DNA of 15,929 nucleotides from Hippea sp964442345 (GCA_964442345.1 CAYTZD010000037.1:1-15929), one strand, 5' to 3'. Counted from the first letter of the stretch, positions 7,875-15,757 are shown. Numbers and translations: made by a program. Notes: generated by a model not told the origin, from the sequence alone.

Positions 7875-9257
7875 ATGAAACAATTGAGACTTTATCGCAT
7901 CTTTAGTTTTCTTATTGCTTTTATGCTTATTGTTAATTATGCATCTGCATCGTATCTGCCAAACATAAGGGATGTTGCAAAAAAGGCACTTCCAGCTGTT
8001 GTAAACATAAGCACAACACAGATAGTTGAGATGCCAGCAGGTCCATTACCTGGTTTTGATGAAAACGACCCGTTTGAGCAGTTCTTCCAGCAGTTTTTCA
8101 ACAATATGCCTGTGCAGAGAAAAATACACGCACTCGGTAGTGGATTTATTATCTCAAAAAAGGGCTATATCCTAACAAACTACCATGTAATAAGAAGGGC
8201 AAGCACAATCAGGGTAACACTTCAAAACGGCGATGTTTATAAGGCAAAAGTCGTAGGCAAAGACCCAAAGGCAGACATAGCTTTAATAAAAATCAACCCA
8301 CGAGAAGATCTACCAACCTTATCACTTGGTGATTCAAGCCAAATTCAGGTTGGCGATTGGGTTGTAGCCGTTGGAAATCCATTTGGACTAAACGGAACCG
8401 TAACGGCAGGAATCATATCAGCAAAAGGCAGGGTGATAGGCGAAGGACCTTATGACCACTTCTTGCAGACAGATGCAGCCATTAACCCGGGAAACTCTGG
8501 TGGTCCGCTTTTAAATCTTGACGGCCAAGTAATAGGCATAAACACTGCCATCGTTGCACACGGTCAAGGCATAGGATTTGCCATACCTATAAACATGGTC
8601 AAAGCCGAATTGGATTACTTAATGAAAGGCGAAAAGGTCAAAAGAGGGTATCTCGGCGTTATGATTCAAAATTTAAGCAGAGACGCAGCAAAAGAATTAC
8701 ACCTTAAAAACATTCAAGGCGGTGCAATCGTATCACAGGTATTTAAAGGCGGTCCTGCATACAAAGCCGGCATAAAACCCGGTGATATAATAATCAGTGT
8801 AAACGGTAAAAAGATAAGGTCTTCAAGCGATTTACCGTATATGATATTCACAATGAAGCCAGGCACAAAGGTTAATTTAGGCATTATAAGAGACGGCAAA
8901 GAGATAACAAAAACAGTTATCTTAGGCACAAGGCCAGCAGAAGGAGAATTAAGTAGTTCATCTGAAGAAATCTATAAAACACCGTATGGATTTTCTGTAT
9001 CTAACATAACACCAGAATTAAAAAGCAAATACGGTATAAAGGTTGACAAAGGCGTCGTTATTGTTAACATATCACGCAACTCGTTTGCTTATGCAGTTGG
9101 ATTAAAAGTGGGAGATGTAATAGTTAAGATGAACTATAAACCAGTGAAAAATATCAACGATTTAAGAAAGATAATAAAAGAATCAAAACACAGAAGGGTT
9201 ATATTCTTAAATGTTATGCGTGGAAACAGCCAGATGTTCATAACGATACAAAGATAA
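7875..9257 (+). CDS. degP: HtrA/DegP-family periplasmic serine protease with two PDZ domains
   Basis: This is a periplasmic protease and chaperone that degrades misfolded envelope proteins. From ATG 7875 it is 460 residues, with a signal peptide (about 1-25, ending NYASA). The trypsin-like domain (about 30-250) carries the triad His104 (TNYHVI), Asp134 (KADIALIKI) and Ser208 (PGNSGGP). PDZ1 follows (about 257-352, RGYLGVMIQ) and then PDZ2 (about 368-458). The linker between signal and protease core includes the acidic and Phe/Gln-rich stretch typical of the LA-loop region (60-78). It has all parts of a DegP/DegQ protein; which of the two cannot be told. A 55-base gap separates it from the upstream gene, so it may have its own promoter. 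An intrinsic terminator follows directly. Confidence 0.96.
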   Translation: MKQLRLYRIFSFLIAFMLIVNYASASYLPNIRDVAKKALPAVVNISTTQIVEMPAGPLPGFDENDPFEQFFQQFFNNMPVQRKIHALGSGFIISKKGYILTNYHVIRRASTIRVTLQNGDVYKAKVVGKDPKADIALIKINPREDLPTLSLGDSSQIQVGDWVVAVGNPFGLNGTVTAGIISAKGRVIGEGPYDHFLQTDAAINPGNSGGPLLNLDGQVIGINTAIVAHGQGIGFAIPINMVKAELDYLMKGEKVKRGYLGVMIQNLSRDAAKELHLKNIQGGAIVSQVFKGGPAYKAGIKPGDIIISVNGKKIRSSSDLPYMIFTMKPGTKVNLGIIRDGKEITKTVILGTRPAEGELSSSSEEIYKTPYGFSVSNITPELKSKYGIKVDKGVVIVNISRNSFAYAVGLKVGDVIVKMNYKPVKNINDLRKIIKESKHRRVIFLNVMRGNSQMFITIQR

Positions 9258-9267
9258 CTCTACCTTC

Positions 9268-9295
9268 GGCGGGAATGTTCCCGCCTTTTTATTTT
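9268..9295 (+). terminator. Rho-independent terminator after htrA
   Basis: A perfect 7-bp GC-rich stem (GGCGGGA, 9268-9274, with TCCCGCC, 9279-9285) closes a four-base ATGT loop and is followed by TTTTTATTTT. It is eleven bases after the htrA stop. Unusually, the next gene's start codon directly follows the T-tract. Confidence 0.92.
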
Positions 9296-10033
9296 ATGAA
9301 GAGAAAAACAGACGGAATTTGGGTCTTTTTATCGATAATTATAATAGTTGCCCTACCGCTTCTATATAACAGGATTTATAAGAATTTCTCATACATAATC
9401 ATAAAAAACGCATTTGTGTCTGCAGAAGTCGTCGGCGTATCACCGTCGTATGTCTCTGGTATGATAACAAAACTATACACAAAAGAAGGAGATAAAGTAA
9501 AAAAAGGCCAGATAATCGCCATAATTGATGACACACTTTACAAAGCTGAAGTAGAAAAAAATGAGAGCAAGTTAAACAGTATAATGACAAAATTAAAAAA
9601 CATAGACAATCAAACCATCATCTACAATAACCTAAAAGCAGAAGCTGACCTTGCTTCAAAGGATGTAAAACTTGCAAAGCTTATGCTCTCATACACAAGG
9701 GTTGTAAGTCCAATCAACGGCATAGTGGCCAAGAATATGGTGCATGTCGGAGATTCTGTATCATCAAACAGCGTGATTGTATATATCTACAAACCTGAAA
9801 CAGTTTACATAAAAGCATATATAACACCAGAAAACCTTGAATATGTAAGAATTGGCAAGAAGGTAATTATAAAAGCAATTGACACAGAAACCGAAGGAGT
9901 AATAAAAAAGATAGGCGATATTGGCGTATTCTCTGTATGCAACACAAAGCCCTTAATACCAATCCAGATAGACATAAAAAACAATGAAAATCTATACTTC
10001 TCTGAACCCGTCGAAGTAATATTAAAGCGCTAA
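9296..10033 (+). CDS. Short HlyD/EmrA-type membrane fusion (periplasmic adaptor) protein
   Basis: The 245-residue protein has an N-terminal membrane anchor (about 8-27). A first half biotinyl-lipoyl-like segment follows (about 42-79, VSGMITKLYTKEGDKVKKGQ), then a short coiled coil (about 82-131) and the second lipoyl half (about 133-165, TRVVSPINGIVAKNMVHVGD). It ends in a beta-barrel-like domain. This order is that of HlyD/EmrA adaptors, which link inner-membrane pumps to outer-membrane channels. It is short for the family (often 330-400), mainly because the coiled coil is short. No transporter or TolC-type gene lies beside it. The ATG at 9296 is right after the T-tract of the htrA terminator with no visible ribosome binding site. 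An ATG at 9275 lies in the hairpin loop and would add seven residues. Its stop overlaps the nfi start. Substrate unknown. Confidence 0.78.
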   Translation: MKRKTDGIWVFLSIIIIVALPLLYNRIYKNFSYIIIKNAFVSAEVVGVSPSYVSGMITKLYTKEGDKVKKGQIIAIIDDTLYKAEVEKNESKLNSIMTKLKNIDNQTIIYNNLKAEADLASKDVKLAKLMLSYTRVVSPINGIVAKNMVHVGDSVSSNSVIVYIYKPETVYIKAYITPENLEYVRIGKKVIIKAIDTETEGVIKKIGDIGVFSVCNTKPLIPIQIDIKNNENLYFSEPVEVILKR

Positions 10034-10701
10034 TGAACATACAAAATTTAAGAGAGTTTCAAATAAGATTGTCAAAGCAGCTTAATCTAAAAGATAGAAT
10101 TAATCCGAAAGATATCAGATTTGTTGCAGGCGTTGACCTTACATATACAAACATCTGGAAAAATCCAACCACAGGTATTGTATGTATTGTTGTTTACGAC
10201 TTAGAAAAAGAGAAAGAGATAGAAGTCATATTCGAAACAGCAAAGGTGTTTTTCCCATATATTCCAACATTTCTTGCATTTAGAGAATTACCACTTATTA
10301 GAAAGGCATCAAGAAAATTGGCAAACAGGGTTGATGTTTTTATGCTCGATGGAATGGGTATTATTCACCCAAGAAAGATGGGCATAGCAGCACACTTTGG
10401 CGTTGTTGAGAATGTGGTAAGTATGGGTGTTGCAAAATCGCACCTTACAGGCGAATACGAAATGCCAGCCAACATTGATAAAGCGCATGAAAAGGTTTAT
10501 GTAAATTCAGAATTTTCAGGCTATATATTACGCTCAAAAAAGAATACAAAGCCAATTTTTGTCTCTCCAGGTAACAACATAAGCATTGAATCTTCTTTAG
10601 AAATCACGCTAAAATGTTTAAAAAGATATAAAATCCCTGAACCAACACGCCTTGCCCACAATTATCTACAGAAAAAAAGAAAAGAACTACTCAGTCCTTA
10701 A
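10033..10701 (+). CDS. nfi: Endonuclease V (deoxyinosine-specific DNA repair nuclease)
   Basis: Endonuclease V nicks DNA at the second phosphodiester bond 3' to deoxyinosine, starting repair of deaminated adenine. The 222 residues match the bacterial family length. Asp35 (AGVDLTY), Glu85 (PYIPTFLAFRE), Asp106 (LDGMGIIHPRKMG) and His112 line up with the catalytic and metal-binding residues of the E. coli enzyme (Asp35, Glu89, Asp110, His116). GVAKSHLTGEYE gives the conserved lysine, and PEPTRLAH near the C-terminus is also conserved. Two usual motif positions differ: DGHG reads DGMG and PYIPG reads PYIPT. The gene starts inside the stop of the HlyD-type gene (TAATG) with no evident ribosome binding site, suggesting coupled translation. 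Function is very likely retained. Confidence 0.94.
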   Translation: MNIQNLREFQIRLSKQLNLKDRINPKDIRFVAGVDLTYTNIWKNPTTGIVCIVVYDLEKEKEIEVIFETAKVFFPYIPTFLAFRELPLIRKASRKLANRVDVFMLDGMGIIHPRKMGIAAHFGVVENVVSMGVAKSHLTGEYEMPANIDKAHEKVYVNSEFSGYILRSKKNTKPIFVSPGNNISIESSLEITLKCLKRYKIPEPTRLAHNYLQKKRKELLSP

Positions 10702-10707
10702 ACTATC

Positions 10708-10745
10708 AATTACCATTAATAACCACAAATTACTACTAATTACTC
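10708..10745. repeat. Short AT-rich 10-bp-periodic repeat in the convergent gap
   Basis: AATTAC or AATAAC begins at 10708, 10718, 10728 and 10738, exactly ten bases apart, giving four degenerate decamers. The stretch lies seven bases after the nfi stop and overlaps the end of the presumed gene remnant. No hairpin plus T-tract terminator was found for nfi here. Confidence 0.5.
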
Positions 10746-10862
10746 TTTCAACCCTTTGCTTTTAGCCGTAGATAAAAAGAATGCTTTCGGGTCTTGGTTT
10801 AGTCTATTTAGTAAAAACTCTTCTTCTTTTTCTCTGTCTATATAAGGACCGTCTCGGAATGC
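10740..10862 (-). pseudogene. Presumed gene remnant: 40 open codons after the kinase stop, no start
   Basis: On the - strand, directly after the kinase stop (10863-10865) and in the same frame, 40 sense codons run to a TAA at 10740-10742. The translation looks like real protein: it contains GPYIDREKEEEFLLNRL, then DPKAFFL, then AKSKGLKE. There is no ATG, GTG or early TTG, so it cannot be an independent gene as it stands. The DREKExEFL pattern followed by PK-hydrophobics-KSxG resembles the N-terminus of archaeal-type (Arch_ATPase) P-loop proteins, where xYGPKSSGKT would follow; if so, the P-loop has decayed. That identity is a guess from pattern only. A leftover of any truncated gene, or a read-through extension of the kinase, is also possible. 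Confidence 0.4.
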
Positions 10863-13763
10863 TTACCCAAGATGAAGCCTTATCTCAAATCTTGCGCCTT
10901 TATCGGTATTCTTAACAACTATCTCTCCATTCATGTGTTCTTCAACCATAACCTTACTCATATACAGGCCAAGTCCCGTTCCTTTCTTGCTATCCTTTGT
11001 CGTAAAATAAGGCTCAAATATCTTAGGCAGTATATCTTCAGATATGCCACCTGCATTATCTTCAACAGCTATAACAACGCTTCTTTCGTCGCATTCTGTC
11101 TCTATTTTAATAAACGGATTTTCAATCTCTCTTTCAACTATAGCATCCCTTGCGTTGTTTATAAGATTCAATATAACATGCTTTAGCTCATTGGAGCGCA
11201 TAAGAAACTTCCTTTTGCAGTTAAGATTAAGTTCAATCTTGATATTTTTTGATTCTACATAATCCCTTACAATTCTTACAATCTGATTAATCGTATCATC
11301 GATGACAGTCTCTTCTTCTGCTATGTTAGACTTAAAGAAACTCCTAAAATCGTCTATGGTGCTGCTTAAATGATGAACATACTCCATAATATTTTTAAGC
11401 TTATCATTCAATAGTTCTTCTGAACATTCACCCATCTGAATTTTTAACAGCAAGTTATTAACCGTCGCTGCGATGGCATTTAAAGGCTGTCTCCACTGAT
11501 GGGCAATCATAGCCATCATCTCACCTGTTGCCGCAAATTTAGACTGCTGCATAATCATTCTATCTTTTCTTAAATTCTTCTCAGTCTCTTCTTTTATCCT
11601 GTTTGTCAAATATTTATTCAGATTATTTAGCTTCTCTTGCAACACTTTAAGTTCTGTAATATCAACGGATGTCCTAAGTCTAACCTTCTCACCGTTCAAT
11701 ATAATATCATCACCCTTTGCAAGCGCATAAACTATGCTTCCATCTTTTCTTCTAAACTTAATCTCATAAGGCTTGGTATGTTCAAGCTTCTCTTTCTCTT
11801 TGACGGTATCTATACAATCCTTATCAACAAGATCATATACACTCTTTCCTATCATCTCATCCTTTGAATATCCCAACACTTTACATGCAACATCATTTAC
11901 ATCTATACACTTATCACCTTTTGATATAATCGTCATCTGCATGGAATACTTCGTTACTGTCTCAAAGTTCTTTAAGGATTCTTCAAGTCTCTCTTTTATC
12001 CTTGCAAGCTCCCTATTCTTCTTGACAAATACCCTGATTATATAAAACAGAATAGATACAACAACAAAGAATACCAAGCTTATCTGAAGTACAGTCTTTA
12101 TCAAAAAATCCCTGTATTGCTCTTTCAGCTGCCTGTTTGTCTCTTTTGCCCAGATTCTGCCTTTCTCCTTCTCTGAGATTAAAGCAAGCGATTTATCAAA
12201 AAGGCTTTTAAGCAAAGGCAGATCCTTTCTTACTGCTATAGATATTGGATAGGTTATCTCCGCTGAACCTATTATTGCTATATCGTTATAGCCCAGCTTT
12301 CTTAAATAGTATGTGGCTACAGGAATAGTAGCAACAGTGCAATACGCCTTATTCTCATGCACATACTTAAACATATCTGCTATTGTATCAGTCTGAACAA
12401 CCTTTATGTGCGGATATTCGTTCTTAAATATCTGAATAAGGCCAGAACCCTTCTTTCTGGCTACGGTTTTGCCGTTTAACTCAGCTAAAGAGACAATAAA
12501 CGGCCTTCTCTTTTTTGAGAAAACGAATAATTCATAATTAACATACGGCTTTGTAAATATGGCATATTTTTCCCTTTGCGGTGTTTTTACGGCACTTGGC
12601 AAAACATCACATCTGCCTTCTTTTAAAAACTTTTGAGATTCTTTCCAGCTTTTTGTTCTAACAAGTTTATAGTCAAGGGACAATCGAGAAAGAACCCTTT
12701 TTAAAACTTCTATAGATATACCCTTTACTTCACCATTATCAATATACTCTATCGGTCTCCAGTCAGGATTTACGCATATCTTGACAGTCTTGTATTTTTT
12801 TAAAAATTTCCTTTCCCTATCGGTTAAAACAATTCTCCTTTTCGAAAAAATAAAATCCGAAATGTTAACAACAGGCTCACCCATTATCCTTGCAAATTTA
12901 ACAACAATATCTTTAACGACATTTTCATCTATGGATCCCAAAGGATACACATCGGACATCACTATACCTTGAATTTTGTTAGCTTCGTAATACAAAGCAG
13001 CCAAAGACTTCTTTGCTTTATATTTAGTGCGAATAAGATTTGATATCTCTCTTTTATGTTCTAAAGCATATTTCCATCCTTGTATAGTCGCTTCAATGAA
13101 TCTATTTACCATCTCAGGATGATCTTTTGCAAACTTCCTTGAAGTAAACAGGTTTCCAGAATAGGCAAATATGCCGTAATTAGAAGGGTCTATAATATTA
13201 TATTCAACGCCAAGTTTATTCAATGTATATGTCTGATTTGTAATGTATATAGGCACAGCATCAACCTTTCCTTCAATGAAAGGCTTTATGGTATAAGGAC
13301 CTTCAAACCCTATCACCTTCTTAAAATGTATGTTAAACTTTCTCAACAAAAGCCCAACGCTTGTAAGATCCAAACTGTTTTTATCGCACAGAAGCACCTT
13401 GTTTTGCAAATCTTCCGGCGTAAATATAGAAGGCTTAACAGCTAAAACAAGTGGAGAGCGTTTAAAAAAATTTGCAATTAACACAACGGGTTTTCTCAAA
13501 ACGATGGCAGTAAATAACTCCGTCCCAACAACACCAAAATCAGCTTTGCCACTTAAAACATCGTCTATAACATAGCCGCCACTGTACTGTCTAACTTCAA
13601 CATCAAGCCCAGCTTTTTTATAAAACCCCTTCTCTTTTGCTGCTATGTATCCTGCAAACTCAAATTGGTATTTCCAGTTTAGTTGTAAGACAACCTTCTG
13701 ATAAGCATTTGCGTATGAACTTAGAAAAAATATAGCAGAAAGGATTAAAACCAATCTTCTCAT
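10863..13763 (-). CDS. Sensor histidine kinase with two tandem periplasmic solute-binding domains
   Basis: A 966-residue membrane kinase. Domains in order: signal peptide (1-20); NMT1/THI5-like binding domain (about 22-300, LQLNWKYQFEFAGYIAAKEKG, and GKADFGVVG); SBP_bac_3-like domain (about 322-545, ICVNPDWRPIEY, RCDVLPS); one transmembrane helix (about 555-579); PAS (about 597-702); coiled coil; HisKA with phospho-accepting His755 in IAHQWRQPLN; and HATPase_c with N-box NLINNARDAI (865-875), EDNAGG (901-906) and GTGLGL (928-933). All catalytic boxes are present. No HAMP domain is seen. It should sense two small ligands, or one ligand through two modules, and phosphorylate the response regulator encoded just upstream, with which it overlaps by four bases (ATGA). 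The thiamine-precursor name of the first domain need not indicate the real ligand. The ligands are unknown. Confidence 0.93.
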   Translation of the reverse strand: MRRLVLILSAIFFLSSYANAYQKVVLQLNWKYQFEFAGYIAAKEKGFYKKAGLDVEVRQYSGGYVIDDVLSGKADFGVVGTELFTAIVLRKPVVLIANFFKRSPLVLAVKPSIFTPEDLQNKVLLCDKNSLDLTSVGLLLRKFNIHFKKVIGFEGPYTIKPFIEGKVDAVPIYITNQTYTLNKLGVEYNIIDPSNYGIFAYSGNLFTSRKFAKDHPEMVNRFIEATIQGWKYALEHKREISNLIRTKYKAKKSLAALYYEANKIQGIVMSDVYPLGSIDENVVKDIVVKFARIMGEPVVNISDFIFSKRRIVLTDRERKFLKKYKTVKICVNPDWRPIEYIDNGEVKGISIEVLKRVLSRLSLDYKLVRTKSWKESQKFLKEGRCDVLPSAVKTPQREKYAIFTKPYVNYELFVFSKKRRPFIVSLAELNGKTVARKKGSGLIQIFKNEYPHIKVVQTDTIADMFKYVHENKAYCTVATIPVATYYLRKLGYNDIAIIGSAEITYPISIAVRKDLPLLKSLFDKSLALISEKEKGRIWAKETNRQLKEQYRDFLIKTVLQISLVFFVVVSILFYIIRVFVKKNRELARIKERLEESLKNFETVTKYSMQMTIISKGDKCIDVNDVACKVLGYSKDEMIGKSVYDLVDKDCIDTVKEKEKLEHTKPYEIKFRRKDGSIVYALAKGDDIILNGEKVRLRTSVDITELKVLQEKLNNLNKYLTNRIKEETEKNLRKDRMIMQQSKFAATGEMMAMIAHQWRQPLNAIAATVNNLLLKIQMGECSEELLNDKLKNIMEYVHHLSSTIDDFRSFFKSNIAEEETVIDDTINQIVRIVRDYVESKNIKIELNLNCKRKFLMRSNELKHVILNLINNARDAIVEREIENPFIKIETECDERSVVIAVEDNAGGISEDILPKIFEPYFTTKDSKKGTGLGLYMSKVMVEEHMNGEIVVKNTDKGARFEIRLHLG

Positions 13764-15748
13764 TCAACCAAATCTTCTAACGGCTTGCCTATGAAATATC
13801 CTTGAGAGTAATCTATACCCATCTCTTTAACGGCATTAAAGATCTTCTCATCAGAAACAAATTCGGCGACTGTTTTGTATCCCTGTTTCTTAGCAAACGA
13901 GATAATCGCTTCAACAATGTTCCTTGAACTGTTGCTTTCTGTAATGGTTTTTATAAGGCTTGCATCTATCTTGATATAATCCGGAGCATACTCAAGCAAA
14001 CGGGAAAAGTTGGAATATCCACTTCCAAAGTCATCAACGGCAATTTTAACACCAAGTTTTTTCAAATCCTTTATAAAACTTCTAACGATATGAATCTGGT
14101 TTATACCTTCATCTTCTAAAAGCTCAACGACAAGCCTTTTTGATAAATCAGGATTTTCTTTCAATTTACCTAAAACCAAGTTTCTTATGCTGGCATCTTC
14201 TATATCAATAGCAGATAAGTTTACAGATATCTCAGCTTTTGTCTCTGAAAGTTTTTTAAGTGCATTTTCAACGACGATTCTCGTTATCTGCTTATAATAC
14301 TTGCCAATCTTTGCAACTTCCAAAAACTCAAATGGTGTATGAATTTTACCTTCTCCATCAATAAGCCTGACTAAGGATTCATACTTCTCTATCTTATCGG
14401 TCTTGTTGTTGTAAATCGGCTGATAATAAGAGACTATTCTATTATTCTTAATCGCATCCCTTACCATGCTTAGTGTCTCTATGTTCTTTTTTGCTATCTC
14501 TTTAGTCTGCTGATATAACCCATCTGCAGCAATTATATCTATTTTCTCTTTTAGCGCTTTCTTTATACCAAGATAGGCATTTTTAAGCATATGTTCCTTT
14601 TTTGTTACAAAACTTAAGAATAAGTCTATTTCGTACTCATAATCATCAACCTTTACTGGTGTATTTCTAACATTTTCCTGAAATTGTTTGATACTCCTTA
14701 AAAATTCGTTTATATGCTTGTCGCTTTCGTACTCCTTTAAAAAGGCAAACTCACCGTTACCAAGATTGTATCTAAAGTCAAAACGACAGCCATCAGGAAA
14801 TAGACCTTCAGACATTTTAACAAATTCTTCTTCCATCTTCTCTATTGTCTCTTCATCGTATAGATTTTGCAAATCATCGTAATCTTCAATCTTTGCAAGA
14901 ACCAATACAGGCTTTTTAAGTTCATTAATCTTATCCTGAAGAACCTTCTTAGGATTAATAATGTCGGTTATATTATCCCTTACGGCTATATACTCAATAA
15001 TATTTCCATTTTCGTCGAATATTGGAGCCACATAAGCCTTTAAATAGACAGACTTACCGTCTTTAGTTTTGTTTTTTATTATACCCTTAAAAATTTTACC
15101 GCTTTTGATTGTACTCCAGAGTCGCCTAAATACTTCTTTTGGTGTATCAGGATGTCTAACAACACTATGAGATTTACCTATCAACTCTTCTCTACTATAA
15201 CCTGTAACTTTGCAGAATAAATCATTTGCATATGTGATAATACCGTTTAAATCTGTCTTTGTTACACAAAAATTTTCATCGATTATATATTTATACTGCT
15301 TCAGTAAGGCTAATGCCCTATCTCTCTCTTTTCTTAAAATGATTCTTTCAACTACTCGATATACAGATTCCATTAACTGATTTATATCTATAGGTTTAAG
15401 TATATAACCATAAACGCCTACTTTTATGCTTTCAACTAAATACTCAAAATTATTAAAAGCCGTAATAATCAAGATAGGCACTCTCTTATCTATCTCTTTG
15501 ATTCTTTTTATCATCTCAAGCCCATCCATTTTGGGCATATTTATGTCGGTGATTACTATATCGTGTCTTTTGCTTTTAAACTTCTCAAGACCTTCTAATC
15601 CATCTCCTGCAGTATCTATGTCCTTAAAAAAATTAAGCAGAAGCTCTTTTGTCTCTTTTTGGGCAAATTCATCGTCTTCAACATACAGAACTTTTATAGT
15701 CTCTTTATCTGTTATATCTCGAATTTTCTTAAAAAGCTCTCTATCCAT
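13760..15748 (-). CDS. Response regulator with PAS, degenerate GGDEF and EAL (c-di-GMP phosphodiesterase) domains
   Basis: A 662-residue cytoplasmic output protein. REC (about 17-135) has Asp25/Asp26, phospho-acceptor Asp68 (TDINMPKMDG), Thr96 and Lys118. PAS (about 150-262) contains VVRHPDTP and KGIIKNKTKDG, as in the FAD-binding PAS of Aer. A degenerate GGDEF domain follows (about 278-410), where the motif reads GNGEF. The EAL domain (about 425-660) has its motif as ESL, but the catalytic set is complete with family-like spacing: Glu457, Asn510, Glu542, Asp572, Asp573, Lys593, Glu629 and Gln649. It probably hydrolyses cyclic di-GMP under control of the kinase encoded after it. An upstream TTG at 15778 would add ten residues but lies within the promoter, so ATG 15748 is chosen. 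There is no Shine-Dalgarno sequence before the ATG. Confidence 0.93.
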   Translation of the reverse strand: MDRELFKKIRDITDKETIKVLYVEDDEFAQKETKELLLNFFKDIDTAGDGLEGLEKFKSKRHDIVITDINMPKMDGLEMIKRIKEIDKRVPILIITAFNNFEYLVESIKVGVYGYILKPIDINQLMESVYRVVERIILRKERDRALALLKQYKYIIDENFCVTKTDLNGIITYANDLFCKVTGYSREELIGKSHSVVRHPDTPKEVFRRLWSTIKSGKIFKGIIKNKTKDGKSVYLKAYVAPIFDENGNIIEYIAVRDNITDIINPKKVLQDKINELKKPVLVLAKIEDYDDLQNLYDEETIEKMEEEFVKMSEGLFPDGCRFDFRYNLGNGEFAFLKEYESDKHINEFLRSIKQFQENVRNTPVKVDDYEYEIDLFLSFVTKKEHMLKNAYLGIKKALKEKIDIIAADGLYQQTKEIAKKNIETLSMVRDAIKNNRIVSYYQPIYNNKTDKIEKYESLVRLIDGEGKIHTPFEFLEVAKIGKYYKQITRIVVENALKKLSETKAEISVNLSAIDIEDASIRNLVLGKLKENPDLSKRLVVELLEDEGINQIHIVRSFIKDLKKLGVKIAVDDFGSGYSNFSRLLEYAPDYIKIDASLIKTITESNSSRNIVEAIISFAKKQGYKTVAEFVSDEKIFNAVKEMGIDYSQGYFIGKPLEDLVE

Positions 15749-15757
15749 TTGAAAGAA

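Noticed and set aside
9275..9295. Seven-residue N-terminal extension of the HlyD-type protein from ATG 9275
   Set aside because: The ATG lies in the terminator loop and the extension MFPPFYF is encoded by the hairpin and T-tract itself. It is kept only as an alternative in the finding on the terminator.
10702..10862. CRISPR array or bidirectional terminator in the convergent gap
   Set aside because: The repeat unit is only about six bases with ten-base period, there are no spacers, and no GC-rich stem with a T-tract was found on either strand.
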